A program made the translations under genes and the position numbers. Shown one piece after another: positions 7,220 to 16,039 of a DNA stretch of 64,000 nucleotides. Below the pieces are notes generated by a model, which saw nothing but the letters and a program-made list of their open reading frames with translations, had not been told where the DNA came from and did no database searches. Every line of letters starts with the position of its first letter. The stretch's first letter is position 1. Origin of the DNA: Alcaligenaceae bacterium (GTDB lineage Bacteria; Pseudomonadota; Gammaproteobacteria; Burkholderiales; Burkholderiaceae_B); assembly GCA_013416405.1 (NCBI GenBank), contig JACCET010000001.1:310001-374000 (forward strand). Reading direction: 5' to 3'.

Positions 7220-10200
7220 TTACACGGGTGTTCCACACTGCACTGTCGTGTCGGCTGTAGTTAAGGCTTGATCCAGCGTCGGCAGCAACTGCGTGACTGC
7301 GTGCTCACCGGTCAGGTGGGCATGCAAAGAGCTGATGTCGTGCACGTGTATCTGTGCCGCCCAACGTTGCCACATATCTGGATGCAGTGTTTCGCCCTGA
7401 TGATCCAGCGCCGCCCTGAAGTAAAGCAGGCTGCCATCATAGACATGGTGTTCGTGCTTGCGTACCAGCGCGTTGCTGTGGTCTACCGAGGCAAGAATGC
7501 CGTCCAGTTGAGCATCAGTCAACTGGCCCAATGCGTGCCCGCTGTCGCGCAGGAACTCTATGACTCCCTCGCGATTAAGCTTGCCAGCGCCGAGCGCATC
7601 GGGGTCGTAGCCCGCAATGTGCATGATGGCCTTATAGGCGGCGTCGCTCGCGGGTTCGGGACGTTCACGCCAGGCTTCGCTAGGATAAGCATCAAGCATC
7701 CCTACAACCCCGACCTGACACCCGCGTCCGGCCAGCACGCAGGCAAGCTCGTGGGCGATGATGCCGCCTACCGACCAGCCCATCAGATGGTATGGCCCTG
7801 TGCTTTGCATGGCCTGGATCTGATCGGCGTAGCGGTTTGCCAGTTCATGCAGGCTGTCTATGCCGGCACTGTCGTGGCCCAGCCAGGGTGATTGCAGGCC
7901 GTAGATGGGGCGGGAGGTAGGTAATCGCCGAGCCAGCAGTCCGTAACACCAGCTCAGGCCGCCGGCCGGATGTATGCAGAACAGGGCCGGGAGGCCCTGC
8001 CCGACATCAGGCTGCAGTGTGAAGCTGCGGCCGAAGCCATGTCCCAGAGCGGGCATATCTGTGGTGCTTGCGCTGTCCAGATGCGCAGCCAGCCGTGCTA
8101 TGGTGGGATGTTCGAAAATGGCACCCAGCGTCACGTCTTCCGAAAATTGCTTGCGTAGAAGGTGTGCCAGTCTGGCGGCCAGCAAAGAGTGGCCACCCAG
8201 AGAAAAAAAGTCGTCGTCGGCGGCCGGCTCGGCGCTTAGCTCAAGCACATTCTTGAATAGCGGGGCAATGAGGCGCTCGCTTGCTGTCTGTGCCTGACGG
8301 CCGCTTCCTGCCAAAAATGCCGGGGCGGGCAAGGCCTTGCGATCCAGCTTGCCGTTGACGTTCACCGGCAGGGCATCCAACCACATGATGGCGGAAGGTA
8401 CCATGGCTTCTGGCAGATGCTCGCGGGCATAAGCCAGTGCGTTGTCCGGGTTACCGGACTGGCCTTCACGCGCCACCATGTAGGCGACAAGGCGGATCAG
8501 CCCGGGCTGGTCTTCGCGAGCTATCACAACCAGCTCGCGGCATGCGGGATAACGACTGAGTACCGTTTCGACCTCGCCCAGTTCTATGCGCTGCCCGCGT
8601 ATCTTGACTTGATGATCCAGGCGGCCCAAATAAACAACTGCGCCATCGTTGCGCCAGCGTGCCAGATCGCCCGTATCGTACATGCGGGCCCCGGGCTGTC
8701 CGGCAAACGGGTCGGGTACGAAGCGTTCGTGGGTCAGGTCAGGCCGGCCCAGGTAGCCATCAGCAAGCTGACGCCCACCCAGGTATAGCGTTCCCGCCAC
8801 GCCTGGCGGCACAGGCCGCAAGCACTCGTCCAGAATGTAAAGCTGGGTATTCCATACCGGGAAACCTATGGGTAAGGGGTCGGAAGTGTCGTCGCGGCCA
8901 GCATGCCAATAGCTCACGTCAACCGCCGCTTCGGTGGGGCCATAAAGATTATGCAGCTGGGCATCAACCAGGGTGTGGAAGCGGTCACGCAGGCTGGCGT
9001 TCAACGCTTCGCCGCTGCAGTAAACGTGATCCAGCTTCAGGCCGTAGCTGTCCGGTTCGTTCAAAAAGGCCGCCAGCATGGAGGGCACGAAATGTGCCAC
9101 GCTGATGCCTTGGTCCTTGATCAGCTGTACCAGGGCATGGGGATCGCGATGCAGCCCGGGTTCGACGATGATCAGCGGTGCACCGCAAAGCATGGGCAGA
9201 AACAGCTCCCATACTGAAACATCGAAGGTATAGGGCGTTTTCTGCAGAAAGCACTGGTCTGGTGTCAATTCATAGTGTGTCTTCATCCAGAGCAGGCGGT
9301 TGACGATGGCCCTATGGCTGACGACTACGCCCTTGGGTTCGCCGGTGGAGCCTGATGTGAAGAGCACATATGCCGGATCGTCGGCCGAGGATGCAGGCCA
9401 GGCTGGAATGGTGTCAGTGGTTTTGAACAAATCCGTGACATCCAGGTGCTGGGCAGCATCAGGTAGCCGCAGCAGTGTGCTGCCATCGCCTATGACGGCG
9501 GTGGGTTGTGCCAAGGCCAATATACGTGCAATGCGCTCGTCGGGCTGGTCGATATCCAGGGGCAGATATGCTGCGCCCGCCTTCTGTATGGCATGCAGGC
9601 TCATGACCATGAATTCGCTGCGAGGCAGGGCTACGGCCACGATGTCGCCTGACTTTACGCCAGCCAAGCGCAAGCCGGTGGCCGCGCGGCTGACCAATGC
9701 GTCGAACTCCTGATAGCTCAGCACGCGTTTGCCAAAGCGCAAGGCGATACGTTTGGCGTGGGCCGAGCAACTGGCCTGGGTCAGCGCGCTGAGCGTGGTG
9801 TCGGGTACTTTGTGCGCGGTCTGATTGACGTTGTATACCCAGTGCTGCCATTCCAGTGGCCCCAGGGTTTGCACCGCCGCCAGAGACTCAGCCTGTAGAG
9901 TCTGATCCATGAAACCGATAAAGCGGTCAAGGTGCGTGTCGAGCTCTTGTTGTTGGTACAGCTTGGGATTGGCTTCGAGCTCCAGGCGTAACTCCGAGCC
10001 ATCCGCTCGTGCCCTGAAATTGAAATTAAGGTCTTCGACCGGGCCGGCGCAAAGCACTTCCTGGTGCGCCTGCAGTCCCGATTGCCGATAGGGCGCATCA
10101 AAGGGCAGAATGTTGACCAGTGGCCCATGCAGGCGCCGTAGCCCGCCCAGTAGCCCCAGGTCGCGGCGCAGTTGTTCGCTGCGATAACGACCATGCTTGC

Positions 10201-11206
10201 GGGCCAGGCGCAATTGTTTGGATGCGGTACGAAAGAACGAGTCCAATGGTTCGTGCTGGTCTATGTTCAGCGGCAATGGAGCTACGTTCATAATGGTGGC
10301 GACGCTACGTGCGCTGGCGTTGCCCATGCGTCCCATCCATGGAACACCTATCACTGTTGTGTCCTGGCCGGTATGGCGCTGCACATAGGTCGCAACCAAG
10401 GCGGTCAGCATGTCTGGCCAACTGCACTGCGCCTGATTCTGTCGGCGCTGCAGTCGTGCGACGAGGCTATCGTCGAGTTTGCGTCTGGCCTGCAGGATGC
10501 TGTGCGCAGTCAGTGCGGGGGTGGCGCTCAGGCTGGCGACTTCATCCGGTTGATTCAGTTGGTTTTGCCAGAAGCCGGCATCTTCCGTACGCTGCACGCC
10601 AGTTCGGTACGCCATGTCTTCCCTGACGACCTCCTGGAAGGGGGTCAAGGTTGTGCCACCAGCCCCTTGCTCCATGAGCGCCTGATACAGCTGTATGGCG
10701 CGTTTTTCTATGAGCGACATGCCATAGCCGTCTGCGGCCAGATGATGAACCCGTTGATACCAGAAGAAATGATCCTTGCCAGTAATGAACAGAATGTGGC
10801 GCGCCAATGCATGAGCCACAGGGTCTATGGCTGAGCGCAGATCGCGCAGCATAAGGTCTTTTGCCTGTTCTGATGCATTGGGTTCGGCGCTCAGATCCAC
10901 CACTTCAAGCTCAGGCATGGCTGCACTATCCATGTACTGCAGTGGGCCAGACTCATGGTCGATGAATCTCAAGGACAGCGCATTGGCTTCGCACAGAGTC
11001 TGGTTTATGGCCTGTATGAATTTCGGCCGATCCAGCGCATCGCGAACTTCGGTGCAGTGTCCCGTGTTGAATATGGGATTGTGCGGATCCAGCCGCTGAG
11101 CATACCAAAGCCCTTCCTGCGCTTCGGTCAGCGACACGGCATTCGCCGACCCCTGCATGAAATGCGGATCGTCAGAGATTGTTGTATTGAGATCGTCGAC
11201 TTTCAT
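7220..11206 (-). CDS. entF: Enterobactin-synthase-like NRPS, EntF (C-A-PCP-TE)
   Basis: This 1328-residue single-module peptide synthetase would activate serine, condense it with 2,3-dihydroxybenzoate and release the oligomer. The condensation domain (about 22-450) has HHLAADG at 154-160. The adenylation domain (about 465-965) has TSGSTGEPKG and Lys953. The carrier has Ser1007 in GGHSLL. The thioesterase (about 1070-1310) has Ser1145 in GWSVGG, Asp1172 and a late histidine (1295 or 1297). By alignment to the GrsA code positions I read the specificity pocket as D-V-W-H-Y-S-L-V-D-K, nine of ten identical to the serine code of EntF. Length and order match EntF (about 1290). It lies 84 bases after the aryl carrier gene. 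A cyclic triserine product is inferred, not shown. Confidence 0.93.
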   Translation of the reverse strand: MKVDDLNTTISDDPHFMQGSANAVSLTEAQEGLWYAQRLDPHNPIFNTGHCTEVRDALDRPKFIQAINQTLCEANALSLRFIDHESGPLQYMDSAAMPELEVVDLSAEPNASEQAKDLMLRDLRSAIDPVAHALARHILFITGKDHFFWYQRVHHLAADGYGMSLIEKRAIQLYQALMEQGAGGTTLTPFQEVVREDMAYRTGVQRTEDAGFWQNQLNQPDEVASLSATPALTAHSILQARRKLDDSLVARLQRRQNQAQCSWPDMLTALVATYVQRHTGQDTTVIGVPWMGRMGNASARSVATIMNVAPLPLNIDQHEPLDSFFRTASKQLRLARKHGRYRSEQLRRDLGLLGGLRRLHGPLVNILPFDAPYRQSGLQAHQEVLCAGPVEDLNFNFRARADGSELRLELEANPKLYQQQELDTHLDRFIGFMDQTLQAESLAAVQTLGPLEWQHWVYNVNQTAHKVPDTTLSALTQASCSAHAKRIALRFGKRVLSYQEFDALVSRAATGLRLAGVKSGDIVAVALPRSEFMVMSLHAIQKAGAAYLPLDIDQPDERIARILALAQPTAVIGDGSTLLRLPDAAQHLDVTDLFKTTDTIPAWPASSADDPAYVLFTSGSTGEPKGVVVSHRAIVNRLLWMKTHYELTPDQCFLQKTPYTFDVSVWELFLPMLCGAPLIIVEPGLHRDPHALVQLIKDQGISVAHFVPSMLAAFLNEPDSYGLKLDHVYCSGEALNASLRDRFHTLVDAQLHNLYGPTEAAVDVSYWHAGRDDTSDPLPIGFPVWNTQLYILDECLRPVPPGVAGTLYLGGRQLADGYLGRPDLTHERFVPDPFAGQPGARMYDTGDLARWRNDGAVVYLGRLDHQVKIRGQRIELGEVETVLSRYPACRELVVIAREDQPGLIRLVAYMVAREGQSGNPDNALAYAREHLPEAMVPSAIMWLDALPVNVNGKLDRKALPAPAFLAGSGRQAQTASERLIAPLFKNVLELSAEPAADDDFFSLGGHSLLAARLAHLLRKQFSEDVTLGAIFEHPTIARLAAHLDSASTTDMPALGHGFGRSFTLQPDVGQGLPALFCIHPAGGLSWCYGLLARRLPTSRPIYGLQSPWLGHDSAGIDSLHELANRYADQIQAMQSTGPYHLMGWSVGGIIAHELACVLAGRGCQVGVVGMLDAYPSEAWRERPEPASDAAYKAIMHIAGYDPDALGAGKLNREGVIEFLRDSGHALGQLTDAQLDGILASVDHSNALVRKHEHHVYDGSLLYFRAALDHQGETLHPDMWQRWAAQIHVHDISSLHAHLTGEHAVTQLLPTLDQALTTADTTVQCGTPV

Positions 11207-11290
11207 AAAACTGGAACGGCACGAATTCAGGCTGGCAGGGATCCCGTCATGGCAACAGGCGCGGGGTGGGGGAAACAGAGTGGCAGAGCG

Positions 11291-11530
11291 TTAGCGTGGC
11301 TGTGCCGCTTGCACCAACGCCCACCAGTGTTCCAGCGTGGCATTGAGCGCCATTTCGGAAAAGTCCATGGCAACGCCGGTCTCGCCCCATTGCGAGGCGA
11401 GCGTCATGGTGCGCATGGAGTCCAAGCCCAGATCCATGAGATTGTCGTCATTGGCAATCTCGGCGGGGTCTTCATGCAGAATGCGGGCAATGTCGGCCCG
11501 CATGGATTCCAGTGTCAGGGTATTACTCAT
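11291..11530 (-). CDS. Stand-alone aryl carrier protein for 2,3-dihydroxybenzoate
   Basis: This 79-residue carrier protein has the phosphopantetheine site DLGLDSM with Ser38. It should carry the aryl thioester made by EntE and pass it to the condensation domain of EntF. In most catecholate systems this domain is the C-terminal part of EntB; here it is a free protein encoded between entE and entF. The start at 11530-11528 overlaps the entE stop as ATGA, so it is translationally coupled to its loading enzyme. The frame is open upstream, but that part is antisense-free overlap with entE and not carrier-like. Confidence 0.9.
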   Translation of the reverse strand: MSNTLTLESMRADIARILHEDPAEIANDDNLMDLGLDSMRTMTLASQWGETGVAMDFSEMALNATLEHWWALVQAAQPR

Positions 11531-13173
11531 GAGTTGTGCAGTGTCTGGTCGAGTTGGGCGCGCAATTGCGCGCGTAAAGTCTTGCGGCTGATTTTGCCGA
11601 CGGCGGTTTCGCTGAACGTATCCACAAAAACGATCTGATCGGGTACCTTGAATTCGGCTATGCCTTGTTCGCGTACCCATTTTTTCAGTTCGACTGCGCG
11701 CGGCTTTTCATTTTTGGGAATGATGAAGGCGCAGCTACGTTCGCCCAGATAGGTATCGGGTACCGACACCACAGCCGCGTCGAAAACGCCAGGGTGCGAA
11801 AGCAGATAGTTTTCGATTTCTTCCGCCGATATTTTTTCGCCCGCGCGGTTGATATGGTCACCGGCGCGGCCCTGAACCACCAGGTAGCCTGAGGGCGTCA
11901 GCTTCACGATGTCGCCCGTACGGTAATAGCCGTCATCAGTAAACGAGCGCTGGTTGGCGCTGGGGTTGTTGTAGTAGCCGCGTATAGTGTAGGGGCCCCG
12001 GGTCAGCAAATGTCCCGCCTGGCCTGCTTGCACAGGTACGCCGGCATCGTCGAGGATCAGGACTTCATCGTCGGGGCTGATGGGGCGGCCCTGGGTTTCA
12101 ATAATAGTGTCCTGATCATCGCCCAGGCGTGTGTAGTTCACCAAGCCTTCGGCCATGCCGAAAACCTGCTGTAGCGTTACGCCCAAGACTGGCTGGACAC
12201 GCTGTGCCACTGCAGAGCTAAGCTTGGCACCGCCCACCTGTATGACGCGCAGTGTTGATAGATCAGGCTTGCTGCGTTCTGCCGCATCCAGCCAAAGCAT
12301 CAACAGAGGCGGTACCAGACTGCACTGCGTTACCTTTTCGCGTGCGATAAGCTCAAAGCAGTCTTGCGGGCTGGGTGAGGGGCTGAGCACGACACGGCCG
12401 CCTGCATACAAGGTACCCAGGAAACCCGGAGAGCTCATGGGGAAATTGTGTGCCATGGGAAGGGCGCACAGCAATACGCTGTCGCCGTCCAGCCCGCAGA
12501 TGCGTGCGCTTTCGCGCAGCGTATAGATATAGTCGTCGTGTGTACGGGGAATCAGCTTGGACAGGCCTGTGGTACCTCCGGAAATTTGCAGGAATGCAAT
12601 ATCCTGCGGCGCAGCCGCTGTGGCGGGAGGTTCTGTGCCGTTTGCGTCGGCCATGAGATCTTGCAAGCTTGTGTGGCGTTGGGCCAAATCGCCAATGACG
12701 ATGACGTGTTCGAGATCGGGACAGCGTTCCTTCAGGGTGTCGGCCAGGCCGCAGTAATCGAAACCGCCATGTTCTGCCGCGCACAGATAGCCCCGGGCAC
12801 CGCCCGACGTGGCGAAGTGTTCTATTTCGGTAATCCGGTGCGCGGGCAGGGCGTAAATAGGTATGATGCCAGCCCTGAACATGCCGAAAATCACGCTGAT
12901 GAACTCGGGAATATTAGGCAGATGAACAACAATACGGTCGCCGGCCTTAAAGCCCTGGGCCAGCAAGCCTGCCGCGATCCTTGAGGCATGCTGGTCGAGC
13001 TGACCATAGCTAAACTGCTCGCCGCTGCCAACGACTGCCATGCGATCGGGATGCTGCAGGGCCCGGCTGCGCAGCATGGCGCCAAACGTTTCGCCCTGCC
13101 AGTATCCGGCCTGGCGGTAACGTTGCACGTATTCGCTGGGCCAGCCATGCTGAGGGAGAATGTGTTTTACCAT
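11527..13173 (-). CDS. entE: 2,3-dihydroxybenzoate-AMP ligase (EntE)
   Basis: This enzyme adenylates 2,3-dihydroxybenzoate and transfers it to the aryl carrier protein. It is 548 residues long, normal for the EntE/DhbE/VibE family. The N-terminus (WPSEYVQRYRQAGYW) matches EntE. The A3 core is ISGGTTGLSKLIPRTHDDY. The aryl-acid pocket segment LPMAHNFPMSSPG has the asparagine that marks dihydroxybenzoate activators. The hinge region YRTGDIV and the C-terminal GKISRKTL lysine are present. No good ribosome binding site is visible before the ATG at 13173. It is the first gene of the biosynthetic block. Confidence 0.94.
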   Translation of the reverse strand: MVKHILPQHGWPSEYVQRYRQAGYWQGETFGAMLRSRALQHPDRMAVVGSGEQFSYGQLDQHASRIAAGLLAQGFKAGDRIVVHLPNIPEFISVIFGMFRAGIIPIYALPAHRITEIEHFATSGGARGYLCAAEHGGFDYCGLADTLKERCPDLEHVIVIGDLAQRHTSLQDLMADANGTEPPATAAAPQDIAFLQISGGTTGLSKLIPRTHDDYIYTLRESARICGLDGDSVLLCALPMAHNFPMSSPGFLGTLYAGGRVVLSPSPSPQDCFELIAREKVTQCSLVPPLLMLWLDAAERSKPDLSTLRVIQVGGAKLSSAVAQRVQPVLGVTLQQVFGMAEGLVNYTRLGDDQDTIIETQGRPISPDDEVLILDDAGVPVQAGQAGHLLTRGPYTIRGYYNNPSANQRSFTDDGYYRTGDIVKLTPSGYLVVQGRAGDHINRAGEKISAEEIENYLLSHPGVFDAAVVSVPDTYLGERSCAFIIPKNEKPRAVELKKWVREQGIAEFKVPDQIVFVDTFSETAVGKISRKTLRAQLRAQLDQTLHNS

Positions 13174-13192
13174 GAGAATGAGTGTTATTTAG
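13171..13192 (-). promoter_or_regulatory. Candidate Fur box at the start of entE
   Basis: The A/T-rich stretch on the plus strand beginning TGAGAATGAGTGTTATTTAG overlaps the entE start codon. It fits the Fur hexamer pattern well in its first unit (GAGAAT against GATAAT) and loosely after that. A possible -10 (TAAGAT, complement of 13203-13208) lies just upstream, so bound Fur would block transcription. The match is imperfect and the assignment is inferred from the siderophore context. Confidence 0.4.
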
Positions 13193-13280
13193 CTAATCGC
13201 CTATCTTAGCATTTTGTGCGTGGTTTGTTCGATAGCCATAGGCCTAAATACATCTGTTATGGGTTGATTGCAGCCAGTAC

Positions 13281-14096
13281 TTATGCCGTCATCGCCAGAA
13301 AGTGTTTCAGCGTGTTGCGAACGGCGCTGTGCAGCATGGGGCCGTGGGCCAGGCCGGGCAGAATCTCAAGACTGTTGTCCGGGTGGCCAGATGCACGCAA
13401 TGCCGCATGAAAACGCTGGGCGAAAGGCACGGTGGAAACACCGAATTCGCGTGTGGCCCCCGCAACGGCGGGCAAGGGGCGCCAGCGTTCGTCGCTGCCT
13501 ACCAGCATATGCACAGGCGTGGCATTGCCAATGTCCAACAGTTCTCCAGGGTGGCGTTCCTGCAGCGCGGCCAGCATATGCGGCCAGTACCACCATAAAG
13601 ACGGACTGGCAGAGTAAAAGCGATTGAACATGGCGGGCTGTTTGATCCAGCTGTAAAGGCTGAACAGACCCGCATAGGAATGTCCGAAAAGACTGACTGC
13701 GGCCGGTGATTGGGCTGTAGCCGCGTGCGTCAGCAGGGGCAGCACCTGCTCGCGCAGAAAATCAAGCAGCGCGTCTGCTCCACCGCAGGGCCATTGTGCT
13801 TTTCTGGGATCGCTGAGCAGGCCCTGGGGGCCCGCCGGTGTGTAGTCATAGGCACGCCATGGCGCCAGGATGCTGCGGTCTGCAAGCCTGTAGCCCAGGC
13901 TGGCGATCTGTACGGTGTTTGCATCGACAGTGTCCAGGGCGCAGGACAAGGTATCGTCCAGCCAATGACCGTCCAGGAATAGCAGCGTGGGCAGATGGGT
14001 CTCAGGCGCGACGTTAGCGGGGCGCCAATGACGCAGGCGGTACTCACGGCCCGCGTCGTTGGTCAGAAGGTGTTCGGTAGTGGAAAACGCAGGCAT
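13281..14096 (-). CDS. Cytoplasmic Fes/IroE-like siderophore esterase (alpha/beta hydrolase)
   Basis: This 271-residue hydrolase of the Esterase_D family has no signal peptide, so it should act in the cytoplasm, where it could open imported ferric catecholate to free iron. The nucleophile elbow is GHSYAG (Ser140). The catalytic histidine is probably in LAHGPML (about 250). SASPSLWWY is shared with IroE-type enzymes. It follows the binding-protein gene by 18 bases in the uptake block, which supports a role after import. It is clearly different from the secreted esterase at 3275-4216, so the two may be a Fes/IroE-type pair. The substrate is inferred. Confidence 0.8.
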   Translation of the reverse strand: MPAFSTTEHLLTNDAGREYRLRHWRPANVAPETHLPTLLFLDGHWLDDTLSCALDTVDANTVQIASLGYRLADRSILAPWRAYDYTPAGPQGLLSDPRKAQWPCGGADALLDFLREQVLPLLTHAATAQSPAAVSLFGHSYAGLFSLYSWIKQPAMFNRFYSASPSLWWYWPHMLAALQERHPGELLDIGNATPVHMLVGSDERWRPLPAVAGATREFGVSTVPFAQRFHAALRASGHPDNSLEILPGLAHGPMLHSAVRNTLKHFLAMTA

Positions 14097-14114
14097 GCTT
14101 GAATGATCACTATG

Positions 14115-15245
14115 TTATTTGTTCAAGTTCACCATATAAGTGCCTTCCAGCGGAACGGTCAGAAAGCGTTCGTTGATCTCATCCAGCGTTTCCCGGGCCG
14201 AAATATCGGAAAAGAGTTCAGGATGGATCCAGCTCGCTAGCGCCTCAATAAAGATGACATGCAGGGGAGAGTCGTTGAAGGCATGCCAGATTCCGTGGGT
14301 GTTGCCATTGCGTACGGCGGGCAGGGCGCCCAGGCGGTTGGCGTCGATGATGCGTTCCAGGCTATGGCGGGCGTCGTCTTCGGTAGCGCCCGTGCCTATG
14401 ACCAGGCCGCTGCGGGTGCGTTTGCCCGAACCCGTGCCGGTGGCCACATAGATGGAAGGATTGCGGGAGTTGATATATTCAAAGCTGAGCCGTCCGGTGA
14501 CGGTCTTCAGCACATCGCTGCCAATATTGTGGCCGCCGGCATATTCGATCATTTCGCTGAATGTGCCCGTGCCCGGCGAGTTGCAGCAATCGGTGCTGCC
14601 AGCGTGGGCATGCACGAATACCGACGGTTTCTGATCAGCCGGTACATTAGCCAGGCGCTTGGCGACGTTGTCCATATGAGATTGGTACAGCTCAATGAAG
14701 GCTTCGGTACGCTGTTCCTGCCCCAGGGCCTGGCCCAGTGCGCGCAGGCTGGGTATGGTGTTTTCCATGGGTTGTACAAAGAAATCAATAACCATCACGG
14801 GTATGCCCGCAGCCTTGAACTGCCTGATGATCAGGGACTGTTCCGGATCCTGGCCTTTGCCTATGCCGGCAAAACTGGCTGTGAGCACGACCAGATCCGG
14901 TTGTAGCGCAAGCGCCTGCTCAACCGAGAAAGTATCGGCGGTATGCCGGCCTACGACGGGTATGTCTGCAATGGCGGGAAAGCGTTCCAGATAGCTTTGG
15001 TACTCATTCGAGAACGAGGTTCGGAATTCGTCTGACCATCCGGCCAGTATGCTGACCGGATCAGGATGCAGCAAGGCCAGCACCTGCACGTGGCGGGCCT
15101 GGGTCAGGATGACACGCTTGGCGGGTGCTTTCAGGCTTATGCTGCGGCCCAGTGCATCGGTCACTGTAATAGCCTGGGCGTTCACCAGTGTGCTGCTTAA
15201 CATCAGGCAGATCAAAGCGCATGCGCCTGCGAGTCTTAATAGCAT
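14115..15245 (-). CDS. Periplasmic ferric-siderophore binding protein (FepB/FecB family)
   Basis: This is a 376-residue periplasmic binding protein of the cobalamin/ferric-siderophore (TroA-like) family. A Sec signal peptide ends near residue 24 (LVNAQA); there is no lipobox. The TVTDALGRSISL start of the mature protein and the VEQALALQPDLVVL segment are typical. The CCNSPGTGTFSEMIEYAGG region is less common. It sits three bases after the ATPase gene and before an esterase gene in the uptake block. Binding of ferric catecholate is inferred from the neighbouring entE/F/B/A genes. Confidence 0.88.
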   Translation of the reverse strand: MLLRLAGACALICLMLSSTLVNAQAITVTDALGRSISLKAPAKRVILTQARHVQVLALLHPDPVSILAGWSDEFRTSFSNEYQSYLERFPAIADIPVVGRHTADTFSVEQALALQPDLVVLTASFAGIGKGQDPEQSLIIRQFKAAGIPVMVIDFFVQPMENTIPSLRALGQALGQEQRTEAFIELYQSHMDNVAKRLANVPADQKPSVFVHAHAGSTDCCNSPGTGTFSEMIEYAGGHNIGSDVLKTVTGRLSFEYINSRNPSIYVATGTGSGKRTRSGLVIGTGATEDDARHSLERIIDANRLGALPAVRNGNTHGIWHAFNDSPLHVIFIEALASWIHPELFSDISARETLDEINERFLTVPLEGTYMVNLNK

Positions 15246-15248
15246 TTT

Positions 15249-16034
15249 TTACCTTACCGGGGCACGTAGCCCATCAATCAATACTTGCAGCATGCCCCGC
15301 GAGCACGGCTCTATCCGGGTTTCGACCCCGTAGCCTTCAGCTAATGCCGTCGGCGTGATGACATCGGCCGGCAAACCCTCACCCAGCAATTGGCCTTGCT
15401 TGATCATCACTACATAATCACTGTGGCGCAGCGCAACGTTCAGGTCGTGGAGCACGATGAGTGTGATCAGGCCGTGTTCATGAGTTTCCTGCCGCAGCAA
15501 GTCCATGACATGGAATTGATAATTCAAATCCAGGGCCGACAAAGGTTCGTCCAGCAGCAGCAGTTGGGGCCGGCGAATCAGGGCCTGGGCCAGGCCCACC
15601 AGCTGTTTCTGGCCGCCCGACAACTGATCCAGAAAATGCATGGACAGGTGTTCTATGCCCAGGCGCTTGAGCAGTACCATGACCTGATCCAGGTGCACGT
15701 GGCCGGCGTCGGCGGAAAGTGCAGAGGCTCTGGCGGCGACAAGTACCGATTCCATTACGCGCAAGTGCACGGAAGCAGGCAGGGATTGAGGCAAGTAGAC
15801 CACGTGTTGTGCGCGCTGCTCAAAAGAGATTTTCTCTAGGTTCTGCCCGTTCAGCCGTACGGATCCCTGTTTCAGGGGTAACAGGCCTGCCAGCGCCTTG
15901 AGCAGCGTAGACTTGCCGCTGCCGTTGGGGCCGAGCAGGGAAACCAGTTGCCCTTCACCCATGGGCTTGAGGCTAAGGTCGGGAATAATCGCCTGTTTAC
16001 GGTAGGCGACCCGCAGATTGCTTACTTCCAGCAT
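15249..16034 (-). CDS. Iron-siderophore ABC transporter ATPase (FepC/FecE family)
   Basis: This is the 261-residue ATPase that powers import through the FecCD permease. It has Walker A GPNGSGKST at about residue 35, signature LSGGQKQ, Walker B LLLLDEP and a switch histidine in LIVLHDLN. It lies five to six bases from the permease and three bases from the binding-protein gene, so the three are co-expressed. Substrate assignment to a ferric catecholate rests on context. Confidence 0.92.
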   Translation of the reverse strand: MLEVSNLRVAYRKQAIIPDLSLKPMGEGQLVSLLGPNGSGKSTLLKALAGLLPLKQGSVRLNGQNLEKISFEQRAQHVVYLPQSLPASVHLRVMESVLVAARASALSADAGHVHLDQVMVLLKRLGIEHLSMHFLDQLSGGQKQLVGLAQALIRRPQLLLLDEPLSALDLNYQFHVMDLLRQETHEHGLITLIVLHDLNVALRHSDYVVMIKQGQLLGEGLPADVITPTALAEGYGVETRIEPCSRGMLQVLIDGLRAPVR

Positions 16035-16039
16035 GGCGA

